Positions 22,892 to 33,124 of a DNA stretch of 64,000 nucleotides are shown here, piece after piece. Numbering within the stretch: the first letter of the stretch is position 1; each line of letters begins with the position of its first letter. Under the pieces are notes generated by a model. The model worked only from the letters and a program-made list of their open reading frames with translations, was not told the origin of the DNA and made no database searches. Source of the DNA: Laccaria trichodermophora. Taxonomy: Eukaryota; Basidiomycota; Agaricomycetes; Agaricales; Hydnangiaceae. The translations under genes were made by a program, and so were the position numbers. The stretch covers positions 372,001 to 436,000 of the forward strand of contig JACTVC010000028.1 in the NCBI GenBank assembly GCA_018417955.1, given 5' to 3'.

Positions 22892-23806
22892 TTACTCAAA
22901 CATTGAAACAATGTCACACCGGGATCCCATAAAAACTTGAGAGCCCCCAAAAATCTGCTGATCAATATCGATCAATTCCGTCTTGACTGAAGTGACTACT
23001 ACGACAGGGAACAGAAGCGCAACTTGATCCGCGTTAGGATTAATATTTGCGTTGAAATCATTGTCACTGGAAATTCTGCATTCAGACCGTTCTTCCTGAA
23101 CAGACTTTCTAAAAAGCTCACTTTGGGACATCGGAACCCTTGCTCCTCAAAAAGCTGTTGAGTTCGTTTCTATGTGATGCTTGGTTCACTTGTTAGTTGG
23201 TAAGAAATCGACATGACTAAAAGATTAACGAACCCCACCACCATTCAATGCCGACATAACGTCACCCATGACGGGCTTTGTACCAGCAGCGATCGACGCG
23301 AAACCCATGTTGTCGCAGTTTTTAATGACGCCGTTGCAACAAAGAGCTCCAAGCACGAGAGCAACCTATGACAAGAATAGAGTTAAGGGATCTAGGAAGG
23401 CAGTTTGATACATACCGTGCCACAGATAGCTGCGATGCCACAAGGCACCCAAGCCCAGACCGTGGCAGGGTTCGGCTAAGTATGTAACGTCTTTCAGCGG
23501 TGTCTTGGACCAGTCAGAAGAAGATACAGGTTTGGCTACGACAGTGATGCATGCTGCCATGGGTACTTGGCAATACCACGCAAATTGGTCAAGGCAAGTA
23601 GCACGTTCTTGGTAATGACGATAAGTCAGGCTGGTCTCGGTGCCCCTTGGGGTGTATTCGCTAGCAGGACTCGCAGGGACCACTTCCCCGCGTTTGAAGT
23701 TCCCGTCCGTGGTAGGGGCTTCCCAGTTGCGCACGTCGACGACGACAGGGTCCGCCTTTGCGAAGGAGATGGTAAGAGCTGCCGTGAGGATCTGGAGGAC
23801 AAGCAC
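22892..23806 (-). CDS. Small secreted cysteine-containing protein, copy 2
   Basis: Exon 1 is 23806-23528, exon 2 23475-23416, exon 3 23365-23234; a further 3' exon in the 23170-22892 interval is likely but its frame is uncertain, because the alternative frames 'SSDNDFNANINPNADQV' and 'LFEEQGFRCPKV' are both open. The N-terminus is a signal peptide (MLVLQILTAALTISFAKA). The mature part has 'ERATCLDQFAWYCQVPMAAC', 'VWAWVPCGIAAICGT' and 'LGALCCNGVIKNCD', with at least eight cysteines and a hydrophobic stretch between them. This suggests a disulfide-bonded secreted protein, but no family is recognised. Copy 1 at 20530-21425 is about 80 percent similar. Both have GT-AG introns at identical places. 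Confidence 0.6.
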
Positions 23807-24632
23807 CGGACTCTTGGCCTCGTTCTTGAGCTTTACCGCCTTTTATATGCCGGAGGGATGTGTAACAGGCATGGGGATATTCTTCATCGTTCCAAAAGAG
23901 TTTAGCAGCATTTAGTCGTTGATTATTATGCGGCCACCCGAAATCCCCAATGAAGGACATGTAGCATTGATGTAGCGTTTGAAGGAGAAGGCCCAACTTT
24001 AAGATGTAGGACAGATGGGGTAAAAGTGACTTCGCAGAGCCGAAAAGGCATTCGACTAGAACTGGAATCTCACCGGTTACTAGAGGAAGTTGAGGTTAGG
24101 ACAGAAGGCCAATTCGGCGAGATACAACTTACATACACATTAAAACAGACGTCTCAGGATCCTTACGCAATGTATTAAGCTCCATCGAACCATTGGCCAA
24201 GTTCCATGAGATCTTCGTTGTGGCTGGAGGAGTCTCGTTCTGGTGAGTTTGGACGTTTCTTGTTAAATATGACAGGTAGGTTGGTCCTTTTGAAATCCGC
24301 TGAGATGGAGATTCGACGTTGAGAGCAAGTTTGATGAGTGGATATGTGAAAGCCAAGTTTGAACGGCCCGGCCAAAGCGGAGGCTCACCTCAGGTTGCTA
24401 AAAAGTTAAAAACCATCATACAGCTGAGATGCTTTTTCCATTCCTCAGCATCAACAAATTCTAGTGCGCCACTACGGAAACGGATTATCAAGAAGAAGGC
24501 TGATATAAATCTCCGGGTCCTTGCGTTCCCTAATTGGACCACTCACAGCCGAAGCACGGTGCTGAGCGCGTGGTCATTCGAGTCATTCACGGGCTTTTCA
24601 TAACTTGCCCGTTTACACTCCTCCACAGTGAA
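23807..24632. other. Intergenic region with one weak minus-strand ORF
   Basis: A minus-strand open stretch around 24375-24129 contains 'TYPLIKLALNVESPSQRISK' and 'TTKISWNLANGSMELNTLRK'. It may be an exon of a small gene, followed by a possible intron and a stop near 24077. No domain recognised, so it is not called. Confidence 0.3.
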
Positions 24633-25293
24633 ATGGACCAACTAGCCTCTCTGGCAGGCGTCCTGTTCGTAGCTTTGCTTCGTCTGCTCTATATACGACT
24701 CCGCCGTAGACAAGACAGCCTCCCCTCACCTCCCAAGCGTCCAGCTCTCCAAGAGGATGAGGAGTCTCGACCACTCATTGCACCTCCTCGTGCTGCTCAA
24801 GAATCTCTAACTTGCCGAAGAAAGTTGATCTGTAACCTGGCCACCGTAGCTTACATCGCAGTTGCAGTCTTCGGTACGTCGCTTCACCACTATGAATTCG
24901 AGGAAAGAGTCTAATGTACATCGCTGGATAATGAAGTTGCAGCCGCTACTGTCAAGGAATATGGAGGTCCAGTGCTTAAAGACAGCAGATTCGTTTTCGG
25001 GAGGGGAGGGATGGTCACAGTCGCCGTAAGTTATGGGGTTTCTATTCCCCTTTACAGATTATGTATAGCTAACAAAATTTCGTGTCCAGCTGATCGTATT
25101 GGCTAGAACTTTGTTCTACAAGTCATCCGATATTCTTCAAGAGCTCCAGGCAGACGCAGTGGCGCTCATCGCCATTCCGTACGTTATGGAAGTTATTGGA
25201 ACGCCGGTCGCCCAGTTCCCTGAGAGGCGTCTCGTTGATTTCCTGGTCGCACCAGCACTTGGAGCGATCTGTTTCCTATCGGCCAAAGATTGA
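24633..25293 (+). CDS. Small multi-pass membrane protein, paralogue B
   Basis: Three exons: 24633-24873, 24937-25025, 25090-25293; 177 residues. It is the paralogue of 11595-12240 with identical exon phases. Shared blocks include 'MDQLASLAG', 'PLIAPP', 'VLKDSRFVFGRGGM', 'LIVLARTLFY' and 'FPERRLVDF'. Hydrophobic stretches are in the same places. The nucleotide sequence of exon 2 (about 24975-25020) is almost unchanged between copies, whereas introns differ, so the duplication is older than the secreted-protein pair. Function unknown; a membrane location is inferred from hydrophobicity. Confidence 0.75.
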
Positions 25294-25539
25294 TTTGTTT
25301 TTAGGATTTCGTTTCTCTGTATGCTTTTTATGAATGCACGTAACTTCGATTATTTATGGCGGGGAGAATAGATTCTACAAGTGTAACATGGGACTTCTAA
25401 AATCTCTTCTTTGACAATAATGATCTGTTGGGGTCTTCAGGTGGTCATGCAAAGTGACTCCTGAGGCCTGAGTGCTCACGCATGATGTCTCAGACAGTCT
25501 TAACGCAACCTTACCCACCAAGCTGAGAAGTAATGTACT
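25294..25539. other. Intergenic; left arm of inverted duplication begins near 25479
   Basis: No gene. From about 25490 the sequence matches, in inverse orientation, the 5' flank of the gene at 22799 (shared 'AGCTGAGAAGTAATGTAC'). Confidence 0.6.
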
Positions 25540-26216
25540 ATGATTGTTGTTGCTATTGCGATTGACAGCGCTGATCGTGTAGCCTTGCAGATGTCAACGA
25601 CTCAACATACGTTGAAGTTACCCTTTGGGGAGGGCTGCCGCCCCCCATAAAAGAGGATGGTGTTGAGGCGGTTGGCACTTTTCTTGCTCATCCAAGCATG
25701 GCTGAAGGCGCTCCCGCCCAAACGTTCTTTGCCGAATTATCCACATGCCACACCACAAGGAACCTAATAGACAAGATTCGCGTGCACCAGCATATCCCTC
25801 CTAATGCTATGTGCCCTCGCCTTTGCTTCAATCCCTCCGAATACAAGATAACGGAGATAGTTGTATTGAAGCGGTGTCTTCTCATTCAGCACGAGGGTTT
25901 CGTCTTCCTAGTCCACCACGAACCCCCCGCACAGCATCCACATCCGGCTGAACCAGACTTTCTCATTGCCGTTGATAGAAACATAGACTCAACACACTCC
26001 AAACCGTTCTCTTCATCTCCAAAGCTTGCTATTGATCACGTTGACTGTTCTCTGTTTCCTGCGGTACCCGGTGTACAACGAATTCAAGGAACCTTTGGTC
26101 GTCCAGTCGTATGGTGCATGCCAGACCCTCACCGTGACGACTCTTACACATTCAACATGACCCTGATTGAAGTTGATATTTTGCTCGATGCGGTTTTGTT
26201 TTCGTACCCGCAGGAG
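25540..26216 (+). pseudogene. Broken inverted copy of the 295-residue hypothetical gene
   Basis: This is the inverted duplicate of 22799-21912. It begins with the same ATG (MIVVAIAIDSADRVALQM). An 8-bp insertion (GACTCAAC, near 25597) then shifts the frame to an early stop. Beyond it the old frame is intact from 'MAEGAPAQTFFAELSTCHTT' to 'LLDAVLFSYPQE'. Homology stops at 26216-26218, before the codons for the 'YNALYKNC' motif, where the KDZ transposon begins. So both a frameshift and a truncation disable it. Confidence 0.85.
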
Positions 26217-26330
26217 CACACCTCAGGCCTGACACCTCTACGTGCTTCTGGGCCCTTAGAGGCCGATTCTTTGTCTGGAGGTAATTGGCCTGAGAGGGGG
26301 GTGTTCCTGAGCACTGATGGCAGTGATGGC

Positions 26331-26340
26331 TATAAATATA
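26331..26340 (+). promoter_or_regulatory. TATA box candidate of the KDZ transposase
   Basis: TATAAATATA within the near-palindrome GGCTATAAATATAGCC, about 200 bp before the ATG at 26538. Confidence 0.4.
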
Positions 26341-26537
26341 GCCGCCTCGGATCATCAATTTTCTCCGGTAGCTCTCAAAGTGCTCGACGAACGAGCTGGT
26401 CGCACTCTGGCCTCTTCTGGCGGTCCTTGCGGTGGGGACTTAGATATTTCATCTGCTCATCTAGAATACGCGACAATGATAACACGTGCAGTTTTTCTTT
26501 TCTATCTTATCTTTCTTGCTGCAGACCTTCCCCGACG

Positions 26538-29500
26538 ATGCGACTCAGCAAATCGCGTGCCCAACAGCCTGCCACCAAGGGCTTTGGGCGAGTCTTCCGT
26601 AGTCCAAAAAAGCGACGCGACAGTCGTAAAAGCTCAACGCAGGTCACGTATCTTGGACAAGCAGACAAACTTCGTCGCGCGCAGGAAGTTTTGGCCAGAC
26701 TTCTGGCAGAGGCTGGAGCAGAGGAAGTCGATGAGGGGGAAGAGGGGGGAGATGACTGTGAGGGGAGCACGGAGCTGTCAGGAGATCCGGACAACTCAGA
26801 GACGGGCTTCACTGGAGGGGAAGGGGAAGGGGACGGGTACTCCACGCCAGATCTCAGGATGGACGTGGACTTATGTCCTAATACCCCCAACAAATCCGAT
26901 CACATTCTGCCGTCTACACCCCTTCCTGCCAAAGTACGACGCATCGGCCCAGATGAGGAGGCCAACCTCTTATACCAGCAGTGGCGGGCTCTCATTCCCC
27001 GCCTCATGTCCCCCTTCCTCTCCTTTGTCTCTGCTACCCACGCGCAAAAGACATTCCCGCTCGACAGGGTCAGTTCCACCTGTCTCAAACCCGACGTATG
27101 CGTAGCGAAAACCAAAAAAGTTCTCTGTCTTTTCTTTGATCGTACGTGCCTCATCTTTTTGTCAACGGCCCAATCTTATACATCCTTTTGGCAGATTTTG
27201 ACACTCTCGAGGTCAATAGTTGTGCATGTCAGGACCTCATAGAAACGCTCATCGTTCACGGTCTCTTTCCAACATCGCCCACCCAACCGCGTATGGCTGT
27301 ATCATTCATCGTCATACAACATTACAACGCTCTTTTTGAACGCGCATGTGATGCTGTACACGCGTATTCTAATGCCCTGAACCTAGTTTATGGACGCCGA
27401 GGATTCGTTCACCGGAACTATCAGGTTCGCGTTCCAATGTTTATCAGCCACATGATTTTTTACCAACTCTCCATTTCAGGGGGAAACCGTCCAAGACGCC
27501 TTCCGTCGAGGCCTAGGTCATGCCATTCAGTGGTATGACAACTTGCAAGTTCGGATTGAACAAGAGCTTGAAGCTGCTACTGTGGCTGGTGATGCTGCCA
27601 CTCGTTGCTCCCAGGAGACGATCCCAACCTTGACGACTGCTGCCACGCCCACCCCTGAGGCACCAATACCTGAACAGTTGACCCCTGATGACATTCCACC
27701 AGACCCTCCTGTCCCGCTCGTCGAGTGTGCGAGGGTTTTACAGCAACGCTGTCCAGCTTGCTTCGGTTTGCGGACATTTGGGCGTTCAGGAGCCACGTAA
27801 GTACCCTTACTACCACGTCGCAGGAGCAACGCTCACCTAGACGTTCCCAGAGGGGCTGATTTCATTGTTGCCACTGATGGCAATTTCAGCCAACGCCACA
27901 GGAAAGATGCGGGAGATTGTCCCGAGTTCTACAGTCCAGAGTACTTTCTCACCAAGGAGTATGTCGACAACGTTGGCAAACGTATCGCGGCGGCGAGGGG
28001 CCGGCCTCCCAAAGCTCGTAAACCTGCCAAAGTACCTGATGAAGCAGTGGACGAATGCGAGGACGGGCACGACTCCGGCAGTGGATTGACCGTCAAAACG
28101 AACATGGATCACTATGACGATGGAGGAGTGATGGCTCTCGTTTGTCGCCACGATGTCCCCCTCTTTCTCGCCAACATCGACACTCCTGGTGAGCAACAAA
28201 AATATGCCGTTTCCCTCATAGAACATCTCTTTTCCCTCCTACCTTCCACGGGCACTGTGACCGTCCTTTATGATGTTGCGTGTGTTCTCGATCGAAGTCT
28301 CAACTTAGTAAGTGTCCCGTTTCGTTCACGCCTCTCTTTCCTCACCACGTCCTAGTTCGACATCCTTCCTGAAAGTATCACGAGTCGCCTCGACTTTGGC
28401 ACCAGTGCCATGCATGCCTACGTTCATCAGTGGTCCTGCCAAATCATCTACAACCCACGCATTCGAGAAGGACCTGGCCTTTCTGACGGGGAGGGGGTGG
28501 AGCGGTTTTGGTCGCGTTTACGGAAAATGATTGGTGTAACTCGGGTTTCAGCGGTACGCCATCTACAGTGCATACATTCCTGTTTATTGACCTCTCCACA
28601 GCGACGTCGACGCATCTGGATGCTTGATCGACAGGCCCGTTCCATAGGGGCTGAGCTACGGGATGACCTTGGTGATTGGATCCGGCGCAGACTCAAGACC
28701 ATCGCAACTGAAGAAAGCGAGTCGCACAAGATTTTGAGTAGATGTGGTGTACCAATGGGCGAGTTACGGACTCAGTGGCGGTTGCAGAAAGCTGCTCAGC
28801 TCTCTATCTGTGCCCGTTAGTTCTGCGCTTTTTCAATCTCTCTGTATTTCTAACTGCAAAGCACCAGATGCTCCAGCACGTCTTAAGAAAGAACTCGATG
28901 CCGTTCTCAAGCTCCAAACCACCATTGACACCACCGATGATGCAATCTCTCGCCTGGCCGATCGATTCTCGAAATCCACACTGGACAGCCTAGCCAGAAC
29001 TCAAGACCGTTTGAAGGAGAAGGTGGAACAGCTTTACGCATCGCTAAACATCCAGGAGTCATTTCCGGAACTCGAGGATATTGACCTGGATTTCGTCAAG
29101 CTATTGGTTTTAGCACGCGACCTCAAAATCAACATCCGCAAACGGGCCATCGGGAGTTTTTTCGAATGGGATCGGTTAGATCAAGCCGCTGGGGGACGTC
29201 AACAGGCCATAGGTTTGTGCTGGTGTGTTGAATTTATGTATTCTTTCTAATATGACATGAAAGGAACGAAAATCCACCAAAACACACGAAACGCGATTGC
29301 CAAACGCAAACCAGCTCTTCTCAGGGCGATTCGGAAATTTAACACATACTGCGAACAATTAGCTGCGATGTACCGACCCGAATGGGAGCTACCGCTCCCA
29401 GATGCTCTCCCTGTCAAACTCGATGACTTGCGCAACAACCCGTTGCTCATGGAGGACGTGTGGATCACTCGTACCGCGCCGGAGGTTCCACGATGGCTAG

Positions 29501-30973
29501 AGGAAGTTGAGGTTCGGGTCGGCATACGAGCCATGTTGAAGCTCGATCATTGCTTGGAGGAACGCCGTCGATTAGGTGTTGAGGCCGACAATTTATGCCG
29601 CTGGTTCGGACGGGAGCTCTTAGCCCTTGAGACAGCTGTCTTTTCACCCTCTAGTGAGTCATTCCTCTGCGACATGAGAATTCCCAATTTAATCTTTCTT
29701 AGACCAAACCATTCAGATGCTTCTCAAGAGCCGTCGAGATCATTTGATCTCACTGAAGTCTCGTTGGAGTAACATGCTCGCTTCTGGCCCTCGATTCGAC
29801 ACGCATGTTGAAGCCGCCCTGAAATTACGAAACCAGCGTCCTAACACCAGTGGCATGACCCCCCGTTCACCCGAACCGTTAACCACGACATGGCTACAAC
29901 CACTGACACAAAACATCGGCCAACTACCGCTTGCTGATCCGGCGTATGACACCTTCGATTTCATAAACCTGGACAACATGCAGACGGACACAGGGGAAGT
30001 CCTCTTTGGCGACATGATAGATGCCGAAGTTGATGAAGAGGATGAAGCGCCACCCCCTCCAACCAATGAGCCATTGACTCTTCAAGATATACCCGCACAC
30101 GCTGTAGAGCTGCAGTGGAAATTACCCGTAAGTTTGACTCAGTGTCTTAAATTGCCTGTCTTACCGATAACCACTTCTTTAGTCATCCCTTGTTCAGGAT
30201 AGGACCATCATTGATTCCCTGTGTTTCCAAACATTCGCGCCACTATCTACTCACAAAACGCGCCGCCGAGTACCCAACGGGAAACCCAACCGATTCATTT
30301 TTGATACGGAGGATATTGTACGCCTTGAAACCCCAGGGTCTCGGCTTAACGATGTTTGCATAAACAGTACGGCCGCTCTCCTTCAACATTTGTGGTCCCG
30401 CCCCAGCGATATACACGAAACAGACAGCAAACGCTGTGCCATCTTTTCAACATTCGACCTTCACATGGCACGCTATAATTGTCCACTCTCTGAAATCTGG
30501 CGTCGTACGCATCATCTGGAATATTGGCGTAAAGATGTGTGGCTTCTGCCCATCCATCGAACACGCCCGTCTGGCCATTGGGTTCTCGCTGTCATCTTGG
30601 TGTCCACAGGTACCATTTTTCTCTTTGACAGCCTCGCCGACAGGGCTCCGTGGAAACATGAGATACGTGTCAGTGAATGAGTTTCCACTGTAGTATTTTA
30701 CTTATTCTTTTCTAGGAAATAATGCTTCTGATTACTCGACTGGTTCTCGCATCCAACCGCGAGGGACAACCGCTGCACATAATCACGGAAGAAGGGTGGA
30801 CGGCGCAACCTCTACTTTTGGATGCCGTTCAGACCGATGCCTTCAGCTGTGGATTATGGGTCCTCGCCGGCATCGCCGCCGTCTTAAGAGGGTGCCATGT
30901 TACCGGCTTGAAGGAGGGGGAACTCGAGACATTTCGACAGGCGTTAGTTAGACACGTATATGCTCTCCCATGA
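26538..30973 (+). CDS. CxC1-type KDZ transposase fused to a Ulp1-like cysteine protease
   Basis: Eleven exons: 26538-27141, 27195-27424, 27480-27796, 27851-28307, 28356-28553, 28602-28815, 28868-29212, 29264-29653, 29703-30127, 30183-30666, 30716-30973; about 1300 residues. The N-terminus is basic (KKRRDSRK). 'CPACFG' (about residue 368) is the CxC1 cluster. The KDZ core follows: 'ATDGNFS' (about 389), 'LYDVACVLDRS' (about 522), 'HAYVHQWSCQIIYNPR' and 'GEGVERFWSRLRK' (about 580), holding the acidic catalytic residues. Then come coiled-coil-like segments and a C48 protease: His in 'GHWVLAVI' (about 1191), Asp in 'FDSLADR', Gln in 'AVQTDAFSCGLWVL' and its Cys (about 1263). The last splice junction does not keep phase with any GT donor I can see, so exon 11 may be out of frame by one base, either a lesion or an unusual splice site. 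Confidence 0.82.
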
Positions 30974-31027
30974 TGTATTTTTTGACAATCCAACCGTTTG
31001 ACGAACATCATCTATATTTTGCTGAAG

Positions 31028-31759
31028 CTATGACATCTGATAGGCATAACCATTGGCTAAGTATGCGGCTTGGAACACCAAAGTCCCCAGCAATGCGTCA
31101 CACAACAATTGCTCAAGCCAATGAATTGTCTCCCCAACCTCCAAAGTCATGTCGTGCACTTCTCGCCAACTCTCGCTAACTCCTTCAAGCTGTATTAGCT
31201 CGTCCTCGTAACGCGTGAAGTGACTGCGGAATTCTTCAAGAACAGTGATTCGGTTTGAAAGTGATTCGGTCTTGGTAGTTCTTAAATACTCCCGAGCAGC
31301 GGCCTCGACAAATGATTTGCGGCATCCCTCAGTGTGGATGCGGAATTTCGTGTGGCGAGAATCTGCCTGCGATGTCCAGTACTCCGGGTCTGACGAGCTA
31401 CCAATGTACTGGTGTCAGCGCGTCACCGGAAGAATATGGGAATAAACATACGTTCGGCGCCGTCGAATGGAAGAGCGGCTCGATGGCGAATTGGAGGACC
31501 CACCTGAAGCATCAGTGGTGGTGAGACCAAGAGAGAGACTGAAAACAGTGTGAGCGTATGATGATGGAGCCAATGGGTTGACTTACTTTTGTCTTTTCTT
31601 CCGCCGGCGTGCCAGAATTTCAGACTTATGGCTTGTGTCCAATGAGTTATTAGAAGTCGTATACAGTAAAGTGTCTCACCTTTGGTAGCTGCGGGTGCTC
31701 TTGGCTCTGTTGGCGTCACGTTTGGCATCGGCTGTGTGATATAACCGTGGTTGAGCCAT
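31028..31759 (-). CDS. Basic NRAKS-type protein of unknown function
   Basis: Four exons: 31759-31680, 31631-31587, 31538-31448, 31408-31028; 198 residues, phases consistent. The N-terminus 'MAQPRLYHTADAKRDANRAK' and 'STRSYQSHKSEILARRRKKR' forms a strongly basic, probably helical region that resembles the basic region of bZIP proteins, without a following leucine zipper. A Ser-rich linker ('SGGSSNSPSSRSS') leads to a second half with 'SDPEYWTSQADSRHTKFRIH' and a long acidic/amphipathic helix. DNA or RNA binding is inferred from composition only. It lies tail-to-tail with the KDZ transposase, 54 bp apart, and divergent from the gene at 32364. A TATATATA stretch near 31862 is a possible promoter element. 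Confidence 0.65.
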
Positions 31760-32245
31760 CGAGAGAGAGTGAAAGGTAAGTATCAGTAGGGAAACTCACA
31801 ACAAACCTGGTGTATGGTCTGACCTTTACTTTTTTTTTTTTCTAGCCTGTGAATGCTTGAAATATATATACAGGGGTCATCCAGCGTTGTTATAGATCCA
31901 TTCTGCCCAGTTTTTCAGGCGGCAAACGGACTGTGGAATATTCTATGGTAACTTTTATGTCGCATAAAGCCGTTTGTTTACCGGCTACTTCTCGGGCCGC
32001 GTTTATCCGGCAGATATCTCCGCAAACATGGAGATAAGTTCCGCAGATTGGTTCCGCAGATTAGTTCCGATCATACAGCCAAGACCATCTCTGAAAACAT
32101 TTTATCAAGTCCTTTCAGTGGAACACTGCGCTGTTCCCTCATCTAACGTCTGGTATGCGGAACTCAGCACCCTGCCTTATAGAAATATATTTTTGGGTGC
32201 TGACGGTGGCTTACGGCCATTACTGAACAACTGTACAGTTGATCA

Positions 32246-32253
32246 TATATAAA
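32246..32253 (+). promoter_or_regulatory. TATA box candidate
   Basis: TATATAAA about 115 bp upstream of the ATG at 32364. Confidence 0.5.
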
Positions 32254-32363
32254 GCCAACCAACCCTGATTTCGCCCCTTAACCCCCTTCCGCATCAATCC
32301 CCCACTCTAACTTTGTTCTGTTCTTGTCAATCATCTTCATCACCGCCTCTCGTCACCCCTCCG

Positions 32364-33124
32364 ATGTGTCTTGGTGAGTCCACTTCGCTGTTCCATTATC
32401 TCTTCGAATCCCGTTACTCATGAACATTCCAGACAACCTCCCGACAAGCTCTTTGAGCGCCGCGGCTGCCCCTCATAGCGCTATGAATGGCAAGTAGAAT
32501 TTCATTCTCACATGCCTGTCCACTGACGCCTGCTTCAGATGACATGCTGGCCAATGTGCCAAGCATTGTTATGGGATATCCTGATAATGGCAAGTGCCTG
32601 TCTGTCAACTGTGTATGCATGAAGTTAATCAAGACTATATCTACTTTAGCTACAAGCCGCGGCAGCTCCAGCCGCATGGTCATCGAAGGTAGCGCCATTT
32701 GCCCTTGCTTCGGTTCGGTAGCTGATCATCTTTTAGTGCCAGACTCTCCGACGTCCTCTGAACAAGAGCTTGCTCCCGCCAATCTTCCACCTCCCGTGGA
32801 TGGCACCCTCCTCAGTGGAGGCACCGGTGCCAATGACGACCTTCTGGTTATCGCTTGTGGGCATTGTTACGCCCGCAACCTGGTCGAAACATCAAAAGAT
32901 TACTACTATGTGGTGTTCAAAGGCAGGGGCGCTGTCGGTGTCTATCGGAGTCTGGTAAGTGCGTTGTTGGCCTTACAGTGTTGATGTGACGTTGTGTTCA
33001 GGAAGCAACCGACCCTCTTTGCGTGGGTGTTCCCAATGCTTTGCGCAAGCGATACACAACCAGAAGTGCCGCATTCGAAGCTTTCGCCCATGCGGAGCGC
33101 ACCAATGGCATTGCGTGGCTCTAG
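32364..33124 (+). CDS. Protein with RNase H1 N-terminal / viroplasmin-like domain
   Basis: Six exons: 32364-32373, 32433-32489, 32539-32589, 32650-32688, 32737-32954, 33002-33124; 165 residues, phases consistent. The C-terminal domain 'YYYVVFKGRGAVGVYRSLEA', then 'CVGVPNALRKRYTTRSAAFE', matches the small RNA/DNA-hybrid-binding fold shared by the N-terminus of eukaryotic RNase H1 and caulimovirus viroplasmin. No RNase H catalytic domain follows. A Cys pair ('ACGHCYARN') lies just before the domain. Two introns (32490-32538 and 32590-32649) use the rare GC donor, both with the exon-intron string ATGGCAAGT. If the GC introns are not used, the model shortens at the N-terminus only. Role unknown; nucleic-acid binding is inferred. 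Confidence 0.75.

Larger units (their letters stand above)
26217..31000 (+). mobile_element. KDZ-superfamily DNA transposon with Ulp1 protease
   Basis: The left boundary is defined by loss of homology to the interrupted gene at 26216-26218; the right boundary is not visible and I place it shortly after the transposase stop codon. I found no terminal inverted repeat or the rest of the interrupted gene downstream. KDZ (Kyakuja-Dileera-Zisupton) elements are known for large intron-containing transposases with CxC clusters and associated Ulp1-like proteases, both present here. Confidence 0.7.

Noticed and set aside
25461..26234. CCTGAGGCCTGAG near 25465 and CTCAGGCCTGA near 26223 as KDZ terminal repeats
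   Set aside because: The first lies outside the interrupted gene copy and a similar word occurs near 12525; no matching right end was found, so it cannot be called a TIR.
25698..27242. A 514-codon continuous ORF
   Set aside because: It is a chance read-through from the broken inverted gene copy across the junction into the KDZ transposase first exon; the homology of its two halves is unrelated.
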